From: CAZADA01 sp964568975
GTDB taxonomy: Bacteria > Pseudomonadota > Alphaproteobacteria > Caulobacterales > Maricaulaceae
Assembly (NCBI GenBank): GCA_964568975.1
Contig: CAZMSO010000008.1
Coordinates: forward strand, 24,391-88,390
Direction: 5' to 3'
Length of the DNA: 64,000 bases
The translations under genes were made by a program, and so were the position numbers. Under the pieces are notes generated by a model, which saw only the letters and a list, made by a program, of their open reading frames with translations, ran no database searches and was not told the origin of the DNA. Numbering within the stretch: the stretch's first letter is position 1; each line of letters starts with the position of its first letter. This document shows positions 35,767-43,863 of this stretch, one piece after another.

Positions 35767-36477
35767 TTAAAAGCTGGTGGGAATGACGCGGCCGTCGCGC
35801 AGGGCGAACGCGCGGTCCATCTCCCGCGCGAGATCGAAATTGTGGGTCGCAACCAGGGCCGCCACCCCCTCCGCCCGCACCAAAGCCCCGAGCCGCGCGA
35901 AGACAGACCGGGTCGTGGCGGGATCGAGATTGCCCGTCGGCTCATCCGCCAGCAGCACCGACGGCCCGTTCGCCACCGCCCGCGCGAAAGCCACCCGCTG
36001 CTGCTCGCCGCCCGACAGCTGCGGCGGGTGGTGATCCAGGCGCTCCGCCAGGCCCAAAAGCTCCAGCAAATAGGCCGCCCGCTCGCGCGCCTCGCGCATG
36101 CCGCCGCCCGCGATCAATTGCGGCATGGCGACATTATCGATGGCGGTGAATTCCGGAAGCAGATGATGGAACTGGTAAATGAAGCCGATTTTGTGCCGGC
36201 GAATGTGGGTGCGGTCGCGGTCCGACAGCCGCAAGCACTCGCGCCCGTCGATCCACACTTCCCCGGCGTTCGGCTTCTCCAGCAAGCCCGAGGCGTGCAA
36301 GAGCGAGGACTTGCCCGAGCCCGAAGGGCCGACCAGGGCGACGATCTCCCCCGGCTGGACTGTGAGATCCACGCCGCGCAGAACCTCAAGCTCATGGGCG
36401 GCCGTGGCGTATGTCCGCACAAGCCCACGGATCACAAGGCCTGAAACGGCCGCATCGCGCGCCGCCGCGTCAGCCAT
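35767..36477 (-). CDS. lolD: Lipoprotein-releasing ABC transporter ATPase
   Basis: ATPase of the LolCDE complex that lifts outer-membrane lipoproteins from the inner membrane to LolA. The 236-residue product has Walker A GPSGSGKSS, the Q-loop in GFIYQFHHLLPEF, signature LSGGEQQRVAFARA and Walker B VLLADEPTGNLD; the FHHLLPEF segment is characteristic of the LolD branch. The permease gene lies 20 bp upstream. Confidence 0.95.
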   Translation of the reverse strand: MADAAARDAAVSGLVIRGLVRTYATAAHELEVLRGVDLTVQPGEIVALVGPSGSGKSSLLHASGLLEKPNAGEVWIDGRECLRLSDRDRTHIRRHKIGFIYQFHHLLPEFTAIDNVAMPQLIAGGGMREARERAAYLLELLGLAERLDHHPPQLSGGEQQRVAFARAVANGPSVLLADEPTGNLDPATTRSVFARLGALVRAEGVAALVATHNFDLAREMDRAFALRDGRVIPTSF

Positions 36478-36497
36478 GAGCCGTCTCCCAGACGCGT

Positions 36498-37853
36498 TTA
36501 CTCATTGCGCAAGGCCTCCACCGGGTCCAGACGCGCGGCGTTCCATGCCGGCGGCAAGGAGGCCAAACACGACATCAAGAAGCCCCACACCGTCACGAAG
36601 GCCACCTCGCCCCACTGCAACCGCGCAGGAATGCGCGACAACAGATAAACGTCAGGATCAAACACCCGCGTGCCTGTGATGAACTCCACAAAGCCCTGGA
36701 TCGCGCCAATGTTGGTGACGAACAAGATCCCCAAAATCAGCCCCGCCACCGTGCCGAGTATCCCAATGGTCGCGCCGATCATGAGAAAGACGCGCAACAC
36801 GCCGCCGCGCGTGGCGCCCATGGTGCGCAAGACCGCGATGTCGCGCGCTTTATTCTTCGACAGCATCACGAGGCCGGAAATGATGTTGAGCGCCGTGATC
36901 GCCACCACGATCGCTAAGATGATCCGCATCGCCGTGCGCTCCACCCGCAGCGCCGTGTCAAAGCTTGACGACCGTTGGCGCCACGTCTGGACAAACGCAA
37001 ACACCGGCGCCTGCGCGCGGATGAGGGGCTCAATCTCCTCCACCCGCTCGGCGTCCTCGACGCGCAAAGCCAGGAAATCCGTGCGATCCCCGAGGCCGAA
37101 AAACACCCGCGCTTGGGCGAGCGGCATGAACGCATAAACATCGTCCACTAAGGTGTTGCCCGTGTCGAACACGCCCGCAATGGTGTAGACTTTCCGCCGC
37201 GGCGTCATGCCGAACGGCGTCGCCGAGCCGCGCGGCGCGATCAGGCTGATGCGGTCGCCGGCGAACACGCCAAGCTTGCGCGACAGCCCTGCGCCAATGA
37301 TCACCTCGTCTCCGCCGTTGAGGCCCTCGCCATACCGGCCCAAGCCGCCGTCAACAAAGCTGTCGGTGATGAGCTCCAAACGCTCAAGATCCGCCCGCGC
37401 GAGCCCGCGCACTTGCACGGCGTCGGCGCTCTCCTCCGTAGCGCCGAGCGCGAACTGGTTCACCGCCGGCGCGACATTGATCACGCCGGGAATCGCCGCA
37501 AACCGCTCGGCGGCGGCGGCGATCTCCTCCGGCGTTCCGCCGCGGGGCGCGTAGACATACATATGCGGCTCGACGCCGATGATCTTTGAGATCAGGACAT
37601 GGCGGTAGCCGTTCATCACCGACATCGTCGCGATCAGGCCGAACACCGCCAGCATGATGCCCACAAACGAAATAATCGCGATGAGCGCCACGCCCCCATG
37701 GGCGCGCTTCGCGCGTAAGTACCGGCCCGCCAGCATGCGCTCATAGAGCCCGAAAGGCGACGCGCCGGACGCAAACAGAGACTGCTGCGGCGCCGGCGGC
37801 GCGGTCTCGCCAGCCATCCCCGCTTCCACAGGCCCCGCCTCCATGCCGGTCAC
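36498..37853 (-). CDS. Lipoprotein-releasing ABC transporter permease LolC/LolE
   Basis: FtsX/MacB-type permease of 451 residues: one N-terminal helix (IAIISFVGIMLAVFGLIATMSVMNGYR), a periplasmic domain of about 230 residues, and three C-terminal helices starting at IILAIVVAITALNIISGLVML. A single permease gene stands where E. coli has lolC and lolE, as in alphaproteobacteria where one protein (sometimes called LolF) serves as a homodimer. Start GTG at 37853 overlaps the proS stop as GTGA. Confidence 0.92.
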   Translation of the reverse strand: MTGMEAGPVEAGMAGETAPPAPQQSLFASGASPFGLYERMLAGRYLRAKRAHGGVALIAIISFVGIMLAVFGLIATMSVMNGYRHVLISKIIGVEPHMYVYAPRGGTPEEIAAAAERFAAIPGVINVAPAVNQFALGATEESADAVQVRGLARADLERLELITDSFVDGGLGRYGEGLNGGDEVIIGAGLSRKLGVFAGDRISLIAPRGSATPFGMTPRRKVYTIAGVFDTGNTLVDDVYAFMPLAQARVFFGLGDRTDFLALRVEDAERVEEIEPLIRAQAPVFAFVQTWRQRSSSFDTALRVERTAMRIILAIVVAITALNIISGLVMLSKNKARDIAVLRTMGATRGGVLRVFLMIGATIGILGTVAGLILGILFVTNIGAIQGFVEFITGTRVFDPDVYLLSRIPARLQWGEVAFVTVWGFLMSCLASLPPAWNAARLDPVEALRNE

Positions 37854-39199
37854 GCCAACACCTCGTCGCGGGCCGCCGCCGTCGTCAGCGCTGTCAGCGC
37901 CGCCTCAAGCGGGCGGGTGTCGCGCGCCCCGCTGGCGCGGTCCTTCACCTCCACCACGCCCTCTTTGAGCCCGCGCGGGCCGATGATGAGCTGCTGCGGC
38001 ACACCGATCAGATCCATGGTGGAGAACTTTGCACCCGGACGCTCTTTGGTGTCGTCATAAAGCGGTTCGCGACCCGCGGCGGTCAGCGCGGCGTAGGCCG
38101 TCTCGCACGCCGCGTCGGCCTCAGCGTCCCCAGGCTTCAGATTAATCACGCCGACGCCAAAGGGCGCCACGGCCGCCGGCCAAATCACGCCGGCCTCATC
38201 ATGGTTCGCCTCAATAATCGCGCCCATCAGCCGCGACACGCCCACGCCATATGAGCCCATATGCACAAACACATCCGCGCCGTCAGGGCCCGTGACCGCG
38301 GCGTTCATCGGCTCAGAGTATTTGAGGCCGAAATTGAAGATGTGGCCGACCTCAATGCCGCGCGCTTCTAAGCGACGCGCGGCGGGCACTTGCGCGAAGG
38401 CGTCGGCGTCGTGCATCTCCTCGGTCGCGGCGTAAAGCGCAGTGCGCGCATCCACGAGCGGCTGCAGATCGCCGTCCCAATCCAGGTCCGGCCCGGGCGC
38501 GGGCATGTCCACCAAGTCCGCATCGCAAAAGACCGCGCTCTCGCCCGTGTCGGCCAGCACAATGAATTCGTGAGACAAATCCCCGCCGATCGGGCCGGTG
38601 TCCGCGCGCATCGGGACGGCTTTAAGCCCCATGCGCGCAAAAGTGTTGAGATACGCCACGAACATTTTGTTGTAGGCGCGCACGGCGCCGTCATGATCAA
38701 GATCAAACGAATAGGCGTCTTTCATCAAAAATTCGCGCCCGCGCATCACGCCGAAACGGGGACGGATCTCGTCGCGGAACTTCCATTGAATGTGGTACAG
38801 AATTTTCGGCACGTCTTTGTAACTGCGGCACGACGCTCGGAAAATCTCCGTGATCATCTCTTCATTCGTCGGCCCGTAAAGCAAGTCCCGCTCGTGGCGG
38901 TCGACAATGCGCAGCATTTCTTTGCCATAATCGTCATAGCGCCCGCTTTCACGCCAGAGCTCCGCCGGCTGCAGCGTCGGCATCAGCACTTCAATAGCGC
39001 CGGCGCGGTCTTGCTCTTCGCGCACGATCTGTTCGATCTTGCGCAAGACCCGCAAGCCGAGCGGCAGCCAGGCGTAAATGCCGGCCGCTTCTTGGCGGAT
39101 CATCCCCGCGCGCAGCATCAGCTGGTGGGACACAATCGACGCCTCAGCGGGCGTTTCTTTCATCACGGGAAGAAAATAGCGGGATAAGCGCATCAGCAT
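37850..39199 (-). CDS. proS: Prolyl-tRNA synthetase, short form
   Basis: Class II aminoacyl-tRNA synthetase charging tRNA-Pro. The 449-residue product carries motif 2 near WKFRDEIRPRFGVMRGREF and the class II core; the anticodon-binding domain is at the C-terminus (GVGVINLKPGD). The 180-residue editing insertion of the E. coli type is missing, as is usual in alphaproteobacteria, so Ala-tRNA-Pro editing must come from a separate protein. It is the first gene of the proS-lol pair. Confidence 0.96.
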   Translation of the reverse strand: MLMRLSRYFLPVMKETPAEASIVSHQLMLRAGMIRQEAAGIYAWLPLGLRVLRKIEQIVREEQDRAGAIEVLMPTLQPAELWRESGRYDDYGKEMLRIVDRHERDLLYGPTNEEMITEIFRASCRSYKDVPKILYHIQWKFRDEIRPRFGVMRGREFLMKDAYSFDLDHDGAVRAYNKMFVAYLNTFARMGLKAVPMRADTGPIGGDLSHEFIVLADTGESAVFCDADLVDMPAPGPDLDWDGDLQPLVDARTALYAATEEMHDADAFAQVPAARRLEARGIEVGHIFNFGLKYSEPMNAAVTGPDGADVFVHMGSYGVGVSRLMGAIIEANHDEAGVIWPAAVAPFGVGVINLKPGDAEADAACETAYAALTAAGREPLYDDTKERPGAKFSTMDLIGVPQQLIIGPRGLKEGVVEVKDRASGARDTRPLEAALTALTTAAARDEVLA

Positions 39200-39221
39200 C
39201 CTCGCGCGGGCGCGGCCGACG

Positions 39222-39238
39222 GCGCTCGCGGCGAGCGC
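39222..39238. promoter_or_regulatory. Inverted repeat upstream of the kef pair
   Basis: GCGCTCGC-G-GCGAGCGC is a perfect 8-1-8 inverted repeat in the space between divergent proS and the kefF-like gene. It could be an operator. Confidence 0.3.
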
Positions 39239-39247
39239 AACGGTCTT

Positions 39248-39262
39248 GCGGTCTTAGACCGC
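39248..39262. promoter_or_regulatory. Second inverted repeat upstream of the kef pair
   Basis: GCGGTC-TTA-GACCGC, perfect 6-3-6 repeat, 9 bp after the preceding one. Together they suggest a regulated divergent region. Confidence 0.35.
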
Positions 39263-39346
39263 TGCTTGACGCGTGGCAACGCGCTGCGGCCTCATGGCTG
39301 CGTGATCGGTCGCACGGCGCGCGGACGCGGCGTCAGCGCGACCTTG

Positions 39347-39382
39347 GGCGACCTGTGGGGCGACCTGTGGGGCGACCTGTGG
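39347..39382. repeat. Three-copy 12-bp tandem repeat before the kefF-like gene
   Basis: GGCGACCTGTGG repeated exactly three times, followed by a partial copy. It ends 51 bp before the start codon, in the upstream region of the operon. Confidence 0.8.
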
Positions 39383-39433
39383 GGCGGCCTTGGACCTCAA
39401 CCCGTGTCGGACGCCGGTGTGGAGAACGCAGCG

Positions 39434-40054
39434 ATGGCGCGCAAAATTCTCGTGTTGTTCGCCCACCCGGCGCCGGAGCGCTCGCAAGTCAATCGGGCGC
39501 TGGCGGAGATCGCGCGCGGCGTGGCCGGCGTGACGGTCGTGGATCTCTACGCGCGTTACCCGACCTTCGACATCGACGTCGACGCCGAGCAGGCGCGCCT
39601 GCGCGACCATGACGTGCTTGCGTTTTTGCATCCGCTCTATTGGTACTCGACACCGGCGATTTTGAAGGAATGGCAAGATTTGGTGCTGGAGTACGGGTTC
39701 GCTTATGGTCATGGCGGCGTGGCGCTGCATGGCAAACTCTTTTTCTGCGCCGTCAGCGCCGGCGGTCCGCAGACCGCGTACGCCGCAAGCGGGTACAATC
39801 ACTTCCCGTTGCGCACGCTGATGACGCCGCTTGAGCAGACCGCGTCCTTGTGCGGCATGACGTATTTGCCGCCGCTGGCCCTGTTCGGCGCGCGCACGGC
39901 GGCTGATGACGGTCGCGCGCGTCTCCATCAGGCGCGGTGGCGGGGGCTCTTAGAAGCGGTGCGCGACGAGCGCCTCGATATCGCCGCGGCGCGACGCGAC
40001 GCCTTGTTGAACACCGCTGCGGAGGCGCTCACGCCGGCGTCCGCGGCGCGATAG
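39434..40054 (+). CDS. NAD(P)H oxidoreductase, KefF/KefG-like
   Basis: Flavodoxin-fold quinone reductase-like protein (206 residues), known in E. coli as the ancillary subunit needed for full activity of Kef potassium efflux. Motifs: KILVLFAHPAPERSQVNRAL, VVDLYARYPTFDIDVDAEQ, FLHPLYWYSTPAILKEW and KLFFCAVSAGGPQTAYA. The start at 39434 is where family similarity begins; the open frame upstream consists of the 12-bp repeats. It lies 43 bp before the antiporter gene, as in the kefFC and kefGB operons. Confidence 0.88.
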   Translation: MARKILVLFAHPAPERSQVNRALAEIARGVAGVTVVDLYARYPTFDIDVDAEQARLRDHDVLAFLHPLYWYSTPAILKEWQDLVLEYGFAYGHGGVALHGKLFFCAVSAGGPQTAYAASGYNHFPLRTLMTPLEQTASLCGMTYLPPLALFGARTAADDGRARLHQARWRGLLEAVRDERLDIAAARRDALLNTAAEALTPASAAR

Positions 40055-40097
40055 GCGCGGATCTGGACGTGCGACGCTGAAGGGGACGACCGCCGGG

Positions 40098-42101
40098 ATG
40101 AGTGCGTTTTTCGTCGACGGGTTTCTTTATTTGTGCGCGGCAGCCATCGCGGTGCCGCTGGCGGTGCGGTGCGGTCTGGGCTCAGTGCTGGGCTATTTGT
40201 TCGCCGGCATCATCATCGGCCCCGCCCTGGGCCTTGTCGGCGGGGAAATGAGGGACGTCCAGCACTTTGCGGAATTCGGCGTCGTCATGATGCTCTTCGT
40301 CGTGGGGCTGGAGTTGGAGCCCCAGCTGTTGTGGAGCATGCGCTGGCGGTTGCTTGGCCTCGGCGGCTTGCAGCTGCTCCTCACTGGCGCGCTGATAACA
40401 GCAGCGGCTATGGCGCTCGGCCAGCCGCTGAGCGTCGCGGTGGCGGTGGGCATGATCCTCGCGCTGTCCTCCACCGCCATTGTGCTGCAGACGCTGAGCG
40501 AGAAAGGGCTCGCCAACACGGAAGGCGGACGCGGGGCCTTTTCCGTCCTGCTCTTCCAGGACATCGCTGTCATTCCGATGCTGGCGATCTTTCCGTTGCT
40601 CGCGCTGCCGGAGCTCGCGGAGCTGGGGGCTGAGGTCGGCCATGGCGCAGAGGCCGGCGACCATGGCGGCGGCGCCGTCCATGGCGAGACGCCGCTGTCG
40701 GCCCTGCCGGGCTGGGCGCAAGCGCTGGCGGTGCCGGCGGCCGTCGCGGCGGTGGTGCTCGGCGGTCATTACTTGTCGCGGCCGCTGTTTCGCTACATCG
40801 CCCAAGCGCGCTTGCGCGAAGTGTTCACGACGGCCGCGCTGTTGCTCGTCGTGGGCATCGCGCTCTTAATGACGCTGGTGGGGTTGTCGCCGGCCTTGGG
40901 CGCGTTTCTCGCCGGCGTGGTCCTCGCCAACAGCGAGTTCCGCCACGAGCTTGAGGCCGACATCGCGCCGTTTAAGGGCCTGTTGCTCGGCCTGTTCTTC
41001 ATCACCGTGGGCGCGGGCGTGAACGTGACATTGTTGAGTGAGGACTGGGCTGGGATCCTTGGCCTCACCGTCGGAGTGATCGCGCTGAAGGGGGCGGTGT
41101 TGTTCGGCCTCGCCAAGCTTTACCGGCTGCCGGAGCGCGACGGGTGGTTGTTCGCCCTTGGCCTGGCCCAAGCGGGTGAGTTCGGCTTTGTGCTGATCAG
41201 TTTCAGCCTGCAGAACAACGTCTTCCCAGCCGCGCTCGGCGAGCGTCTGTCCTTGGTGGTGGCGCTCTCCATGCTGCTGACGCCGGCGCTTTTCATTCTG
41301 TATGACCGCTTAGTGATCTGGAAGCCCGCGCGCGCGGACGCCCGCTCGGCCGACGTCATTGATGAGCCCGGCGCGGTCATCATTGCGGGTCTCGGCCGCT
41401 TCGGCCAGATCGTGAACCGCATGCTGCTGGGCGCGGGCCACCGCACCGTCGTCCTCGATCATCGCGCCGATCTCGTGGAGAATCTCCGCCGCTTCGGCGT
41501 GCGCGGCTTTTACGGCGACGCCTCCCAACCCGACTTGTTGCACGCCGCGGGCTTGGCGGATGCATCCGTGCTCGTCATCGCCATTGACGACATGGACCGC
41601 GCGGAGGCGATGGTGCGCTACGCGCGCCGCGAACGGCCGGACCTCACCATCATCGCGCGCGCGGCCGAACGCCAGCACGTTTACATCCTCTCCCAAGCGG
41701 GCGCGGACACCGTGGTGCGCGAGTTGTTTGAGAGCTCAGTGCGCGCGGGCAAGCACGCCCTGACCGCGCTCGGCATGCACCCCTATGAGGTGGAGAAGCG
41801 CGCGCGGGCCTTCGTCGACCACGATCGTGAAACGCTCGCGCGCATGGCCGAGGTGTGGGATCCCAAAGTCAAAATCACCGACAACGCGGCTTACGTCGCC
41901 ATCGCGAAGGAGCGCAACGCCCTGGAGGCGGAAGCCATGCGCGGCGCGCGCACCCGCGTGCATGACGCCAGCGAACGCGGCTGGACGCCGCCGCCGAAGG
42001 GCTATGCGGAGGCGATCGCCGCCGACGCCGCGCGCGAGCGCGACGCTGAACCCAGCGCGCTGGACGCCTCCGAGCCAGCGACGCCGTCGGACCGCCGCTG
42101 A
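40098..42101 (+). CDS. Monovalent cation:proton antiporter, KefB/KefC-like
   Basis: CPA2-family potassium efflux protein of the inner membrane (667 residues). About 12 hydrophobic segments span residues 5-400, with LALSSTAIVLQTLSEKG and LFQDIAVIPML, the motif around the cation-site Asp. A cytosolic RCK domain begins near residue 415 (VIIAGLGRFGQIVNRML), and ends with the HALTALG-type segment. Between two membrane segments lies a Gly/His-rich loop (residues 181-199, His182, His189, His195) that is not usual. Efflux during electrophile stress is the known role of the family. It ends 12 bp from hemB, which is convergent. Confidence 0.92.
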   Translation: MSAFFVDGFLYLCAAAIAVPLAVRCGLGSVLGYLFAGIIIGPALGLVGGEMRDVQHFAEFGVVMMLFVVGLELEPQLLWSMRWRLLGLGGLQLLLTGALITAAAMALGQPLSVAVAVGMILALSSTAIVLQTLSEKGLANTEGGRGAFSVLLFQDIAVIPMLAIFPLLALPELAELGAEVGHGAEAGDHGGGAVHGETPLSALPGWAQALAVPAAVAAVVLGGHYLSRPLFRYIAQARLREVFTTAALLLVVGIALLMTLVGLSPALGAFLAGVVLANSEFRHELEADIAPFKGLLLGLFFITVGAGVNVTLLSEDWAGILGLTVGVIALKGAVLFGLAKLYRLPERDGWLFALGLAQAGEFGFVLISFSLQNNVFPAALGERLSLVVALSMLLTPALFILYDRLVIWKPARADARSADVIDEPGAVIIAGLGRFGQIVNRMLLGAGHRTVVLDHRADLVENLRRFGVRGFYGDASQPDLLHAAGLADASVLVIAIDDMDRAEAMVRYARRERPDLTIIARAAERQHVYILSQAGADTVVRELFESSVRAGKHALTALGMHPYEVEKRARAFVDHDRETLARMAEVWDPKVKITDNAAYVAIAKERNALEAEAMRGARTRVHDASERGWTPPPKGYAEAIAADAARERDAEPSALDASEPATPSDRR

Positions 42102-42113
42102 TCACGGCGCGCC

Positions 42114-43103
42114 CTAGGCTGTGGCCAGCGCCTCCGCCAGGCGCGGCGCGAAATACGTCACCACGCCCGCACAGCCCGCCCGCTTAAAGCAACTGAGCGT
42201 TTCGCGCATCACCCGCTCTTCATCCAGCCATCCAGCCGCGCCGGCGGCGCGGATCATCGCGTACTCGCCTGAGACTTGGAACGCGAAAGTGGGCACCTCA
42301 AAGGCAGAGACGATCTCGCGCACAATGTCGAGATAAGGCAGGCCCGGCTTGACCATCACCATATCCGCGCCCTCCTCCAGATCCATCGCCACTTCCCGCA
42401 GCGCCTCCGCGCGGTTGGCGGGATCCATCTGGTACGTGCGTTTGTCGCCTTGCAGCGCCGCGGCCGTTCCGATCGCTTCGCGGTAAGGCCCGTAAAACCC
42501 GCTGGCGTACTTCGCGGCGTAAGACAAAACGGCGGTGTCCTGGCGGCCGGCGGCGTCAAGGGCGGTGCGGATCGCGCTGATGCGGCCGTCCATCATATCC
42601 GACGGCGCGACGACATCCGCGCCGGCTTCCGCCAACACGACGGCCGCATGCGCCAGTTGATCGACGCTTTCATCGTTCGCGATCACGCCGTCGCGCAGGA
42701 TCCCGTCGTGGCCATGATCGGTGTAGGGATCAAGGGCGGCGTCGCAAATCACCCCAAGCTCGGGCGCGGCCGCCTTAATCGCCCACACGCATTGGGGAAC
42801 AAGGCCTTGGGGGTTCAGCGCCTCCGCGCCGTCATTGCTTTTAAGGGCCGGATTGATGTGAGGAAAGAGCGCGACGGCCGGAATGCCGAGCCGTTGCGCC
42901 TCCCGCGCGGCCTCGCCGGCGGCGTCCACTGACAACCGCTCCACCCCCGGCATCGCGGCCACCGGCTCGCGCGGCGAGGCGCTGTCAGAGACCACCAACG
43001 CCCACACAAGATCATCGACACTCGGACGCGTCTCCGCCGCCAGCCGGCGCAGCCAGGACGTCCGACGCAAACGCCGCAAGCGGGTCTCAGGATATGTGGC
43101 CAT
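42114..43103 (-). CDS. hemB: Delta-aminolevulinic acid dehydratase (porphobilinogen synthase)
   Basis: Condenses two 5-aminolevulinate to porphobilinogen, feeding heme and siroheme. The 329-residue product has the two active-site lysines in SYAAKYASGFYGP and MVKPGLPYLDIV. The metal loop reads ICDAALDPYTDHGHDG: Asp and Ala replace the Cys ligands of zinc enzymes, so this is the magnesium-dependent type. GGAGG precedes the start. It is the last of four same-strand genes from glnA. Confidence 0.96.
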   Translation of the reverse strand: MATYPETRLRRLRRTSWLRRLAAETRPSVDDLVWALVVSDSASPREPVAAMPGVERLSVDAAGEAAREAQRLGIPAVALFPHINPALKSNDGAEALNPQGLVPQCVWAIKAAAPELGVICDAALDPYTDHGHDGILRDGVIANDESVDQLAHAAVVLAEAGADVVAPSDMMDGRISAIRTALDAAGRQDTAVLSYAAKYASGFYGPYREAIGTAAALQGDKRTYQMDPANRAEALREVAMDLEEGADMVMVKPGLPYLDIVREIVSAFEVPTFAFQVSGEYAMIRAAGAAGWLDEERVMRETLSCFKRAGCAGVVTYFAPRLAEALATA

Positions 43104-43168
43104 GGGAGCACCTCCACGAACCGTCAGCGCTAACGCGATCCGCCGGCCGACGCTAGGTGACTCGCGCC

Positions 43169-43855
43169 TTAGAAGAAGGGCCAGAAACGTCGCAGGTCCC
43201 GCCGACAGCCGGCGATTTGACGCTCATAGCGCGCGGCCTGGTTCGCCACGCCGCGGGCGGCGCGCTGCAGCCGGCCGTCGCCGCGATAGCCGCCGCGGTT
43301 AAAGCCGCCCCAGCCCTCGTGATACGCGAGATACTGGTTGTACGCGTCCGTGACCGCGATCCCCGATTGGCGCGCGCTTTGGCGGCCGTACCAGCCGACA
43401 AAGTCGGCCGCGTCGCGGAAGCTGTCGCGGTCGGCGCGCGGGCGGTTGGCGGCGCGTTTATAGCGGTCCCACGTGGGATCGACGGCTTGAGCGTAGCCAT
43501 ACGCGCTGGAAGGCCGCCGCCACGGAATGACGAACAAGATCTTGCGCCGATCAGGCCGTGCGTCCGCCACGAAGGAGGATTCCCGCTGAATAATGGCCAG
43601 CTGAATGTGGGGCGGCACGCCCCAACGCCGCTCGGAATCGCGCACCGCGTCCCACCAGCCTCGGCGCTCCGCAAAAATCGCGCACGCATTGTTGGGGTTT
43701 CGCGGCGGACCGATCGCGCACGCCGTCAGCGCCACGACGACAAGCGCCAACGCCACCGTGCGCGCGCGGCGCAGCGCCCGCGCACGCCGGCCTTGGCGGT
43801 CTGTCGGACGCGGCTGCGCCGTCGTCCCTGCCCCCCCGCGCCGAGACGCGGTCAT
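43169..43855 (-). CDS. Lipoprotein lytic transglycosylase, SLT domain
   Basis: Predicted peptidoglycan-cleaving enzyme anchored by lipid. The 228-residue product has an unusually long Arg-rich n-region, a hydrophobic stretch and a lipobox LTAC with Cys46. The SLT fold follows: catalytic Glu92 in IIQRESSF, then SSAYGYAQAVDPTWDRYK and NQYLAYHEGWGGF. It begins 8 bp after the autotransporter stop with GGAGAG as ribosome-binding site, so the two genes are very likely cotranscribed. It may open the murein for the autotransporter, which is inference. Confidence 0.85.
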   Translation of the reverse strand: MTASRRGGAGTTAQPRPTDRQGRRARALRRARTVALALVVVALTACAIGPPRNPNNACAIFAERRGWWDAVRDSERRWGVPPHIQLAIIQRESSFVADARPDRRKILFVIPWRRPSSAYGYAQAVDPTWDRYKRAANRPRADRDSFRDAADFVGWYGRQSARQSGIAVTDAYNQYLAYHEGWGGFNRGGYRGDGRLQRAARGVANQAARYERQIAGCRRDLRRFWPFF

Positions 43856-43863
43856 AGCCTCTC

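Noticed and set aside
39347..39382. CRISPR-like repeats
   Set aside because: Units are contiguous without spacers and only three copies exist.
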